A stretch of DNA of 64,000 nucleotides from Planctomycetota bacterium. Its GTDB lineage: Bacteria; Planctomycetota; Phycisphaerae; WQYP01. The notes beneath the pieces were generated by a model. That model saw only the letters and a program-made list of their open reading frames with translations. It was not told the DNA's origin and ran no database searches. Position numbers and translations under genes: made by a program. Shown one piece after another: positions 62,411-64,000 of the stretch. Each line of letters opens with the position of its first letter. Position 1 is the first letter of the stretch. The stretch lies in NCBI GenBank assembly GCA_021831565.1, contig JAKBMM010000005.1:16998-80997 (forward strand), written 5' to 3'.

Positions 62411-63751
62411 TCAACTTCCACCCTTTTCTTTCGCGCGGCGCAGCCAGGGTCCCTCCGCCGCCAGAGACGCCAACAGCCCGCCGATACTCAGCAGAGGGAT
62501 GCATATATAGCCTCCAAAATGAACCAGGAGGCCGGCCATATAGGTGCCCGCCACAGTGGCGACGGCATTGGCCGCATTGTTGAGTCCCTGCGCCGCTCCC
62601 TGGCTGATCGGGCTTAGATCGGAAGTAAGCTCCGTACCGGTGACGCTTATCACCGGCCAGGAAAGAACCACCAGCGCGAAGCCTGTCAGCGCCGCGCCGG
62701 TCGCCGCCGCCCCGGGCTGGAGAGCCATCAATCCCAGGAGCAGCAGGAAACCAACCAGCCGCGCCGCGCGGCCAAGAAAGTAAATACGCTCGGCGCCAAA
62801 CCGCAAGGCCCATTGCCCCGCCAGATTGTAGAGCATGACGCCGCCGCCCGCGGCAATGGCGTAGGCTAGCGAAGTGGTTGCCGGCGCAACACCAAAGCTG
62901 GTTCGCATGAACAGCGGAAAATAGGCGAAGAAACCGGCTACGCCCAGGAATAAGAAAAACCAGGAGAGAATAAATCGTCCGAAACGCGTGGGCAGCAGCT
63001 TCGGCAGATTTTTCAGGGCCGCCACATTCAGTACGTGGAAATGCTTGAGTAACCCGCCGCCGAGTAGTTCCACGCGGGAGAATCGCGCCAGCTCATTGAA
63101 TTGCAACCCCAGACCACGCTGGTTGGCGCCTGCTGTGAGGAGAGGCTTGCCGCCGCTTTTGACTCCGCTTCGCGGAGCGCTTATGAAGCCGAGGGCCAGC
63201 CCGACCGCCAGCATACCCGCTCCGGTCCACAATCCCAACCGGTAGCTCACCGCCGCGAACATGCCCGCCAGCAGCAATCCCGCGACCTGACCCGTTCCGT
63301 TAAATGTCTGCAACCAGCCGATCCGCGGTGTCCACTGTTCACGGGGATGGAATTCCACCACGAACAACGTGGCACAGGTCGCCACCGCAGCGCTTCCAGT
63401 GCCCATCAGCAGCGCGATCGGCAACCATCCCAACAAACCCGGCGCCAACGGAAACGCCACCAGCGCCGCCATTTCCAGGATAAAGCCTCCGAAAAAGATC
63501 GGACGATATATTTTCCTGCGGTCCGCCAGGTTGCCCCAGAACGGTGAGGTAAGCGCGCCCAGATTGAATGCGCCCACCACGTAACCCACCGTGGCCAGAC
63601 TGTGGGAAATCGCCTCCATCATCAGGGGAAGCAAAACCGGTATAAGCCCCGACGATACCGCGCCGAGCATCGCGTAGGAGCCATACCAGGGCTCCAGCCA
63701 GCGGCGCGGCCCGCGAAGGGTATTCCAAAAAATATTTTCCGTGCTGGTCAT
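62411..63751 (-). CDS. Major facilitator superfamily transporter
   Basis: The 446-residue protein has about twelve hydrophobic segments and the MFS loop 2-3 motif FWGNLADRRKIYRP. A central cytosolic loop (about residues 195-245) links the two halves. It should transport a small solute, likely a sugar given galM downstream. Its ATG overlaps the stop of the preceding gene (ATGA). Confidence 0.9.
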   Translation of the reverse strand: MTSTENIFWNTLRGPRRWLEPWYGSYAMLGAVSSGLIPVLLPLMMEAISHSLATVGYVVGAFNLGALTSPFWGNLADRRKIYRPIFFGGFILEMAALVAFPLAPGLLGWLPIALLMGTGSAAVATCATLFVVEFHPREQWTPRIGWLQTFNGTGQVAGLLLAGMFAAVSYRLGLWTGAGMLAVGLALGFISAPRSGVKSGGKPLLTAGANQRGLGLQFNELARFSRVELLGGGLLKHFHVLNVAALKNLPKLLPTRFGRFILSWFFLFLGVAGFFAYFPLFMRTSFGVAPATTSLAYAIAAGGGVMLYNLAGQWALRFGAERIYFLGRAARLVGFLLLLGLMALQPGAAATGAALTGFALVVLSWPVISVTGTELTSDLSPISQGAAQGLNNAANAVATVAGTYMAGLLVHFGGYICIPLLSIGGLLASLAAEGPWLRRAKEKGGS

Positions 63752-64000
63752 GGTCTGGAGTCTTTTGGAGAAAGCTCCGCAGCTTTCGCCGCCTTTTCAA
63801 GCAAACCCATAGTGAATTGAATAGCGGATTTGTCCGCGCCGGGCAAATCGCGTGCGATAGCGGGCGCTCCCGAGAGCCATCGGAATTGGCGATCACCATC
63901 GCAGGGCAATTGCATGTAGATTCTCACCAAATAATTCGCGTCCGCGAAATTTGCGCATTTTAAAATGATGTGGTAAATAGTGGTTGTGCCAGAGTGTTTC
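63748..64000 (-). CDS. C-terminal part of a protein cut by the window edge
   Basis: The reading frame stays open from the window end to the stop at 63748, beyond the start listed in the ORF track (63930). The visible 83 residues include TIYHIILKCANFADANYLVR and MQLPCDGDRQFRWLSGAPAI, and end with a charged Lys/Glu helix. The stop overlaps the MFS start (ATGA), so it belongs to the same operon. I do not recognise the family. The 5' part lies outside the window. Confidence 0.7.
   Translation of the reverse strand, partial: KHSGTTTIYHIILKCANFADANYLVRIYMQLPCDGDRQFRWLSGAPAIARDLPGADKSAIQFTMGLLEKAAKAAELSPKDSRP

Overview
The window is about 60% GC and densely packed, with long same-strand gene runs. 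It looks like a bacterial chromosome from the Planctomycetota, possibly a Phycisphaerae-like lineage. That is an inference from gene content: three EutN/CcmL-type microcompartment vertex proteins in a row, an adenosylcobalamin-dependent ribonucleotide reductase, HpnC/HpnD squalene genes beside UbiA/UbiX/UbiE-type quinone genes, a GT3 (eukaryote-type) glycogen synthase, and dispersed single operons such as nuoDEFG and rplAJL. No rRNA, CRISPR array, prophage or intact transposase is visible.

Layout. 0-2.4 kb: a secreted beta-propeller protein, tRNA-Thr(UGU) and a candidate small RNA. 2.4-8.2 kb: nucleotide metabolism and repair (nrdJ, dcd, mutY) with good sigma70-like promoters between dcd and mutY. 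8.3-10.1 kb: a lower-GC two-gene AAA ATPase plus small-protein cassette that resembles a defence module. 10.3-12.5 kb: GT3 glycogen synthase. 12.5-22.5 kb: a minus-strand block read as pcm, DUF1015, rplA-rplJ-rplL, menG/ubiE, a small hypothetical, ubiX, ubiA-like, hpnC, hpnD and a medium-chain reductase. 22.5-26.1 kb: bioA-bioD and a WecA/TagO-like phosphotransferase that overlaps bioD tail to tail. 26.3-32.6 kb: a membrane protein, a DUF1444-like protein, a fatty acid desaturase, ymdB and a TlpA-like thioredoxin protein. 32.8-37.7 kb: nuoDEFG. 37.8-48.6 kb: a TIM-barrel isomerase, MscS with a cyclic-nucleotide domain, dapF, a P-loop kinase, ruvA-ruvB, nadE, an orphan LolD-like ATPase and an enlarged TatC. 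49.2-57.2 kb: a methyltransferase, a ketosynthase-like protein overlapping bioB, three small membrane proteins and a fused indolepyruvate:ferredoxin-type oxidoreductase. 57.5-60.1 kb: a 152-bp IS66-like MITE with an 8-bp target duplication, a glycosyltransferase and three BMC-P genes. 60.1-64.0 kb: a DUF89 phosphatase, galM, an MFS transporter and a gene cut by the window edge.

How the genes fit together. Biotin genes sit at two loci (bioA-bioD; ketosynthase-bioB). Quinone and squalene synthesis are apparently co-transcribed downstream of ribosomal protein genes. The right end couples BMC vertex proteins to a convergent sugar-handling operon. At the sequence level the main unexplained signals are a five-copy palindromic element found only just downstream of stop codons and always in the same orientation relative to the upstream gene, the intact-looking MITE, and a symmetric shared Shine-Dalgarno palindrome between the divergent genes pcm and bioA. 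All coordinates, motifs and repeat comparisons were read by eye; nothing was searched or computed.
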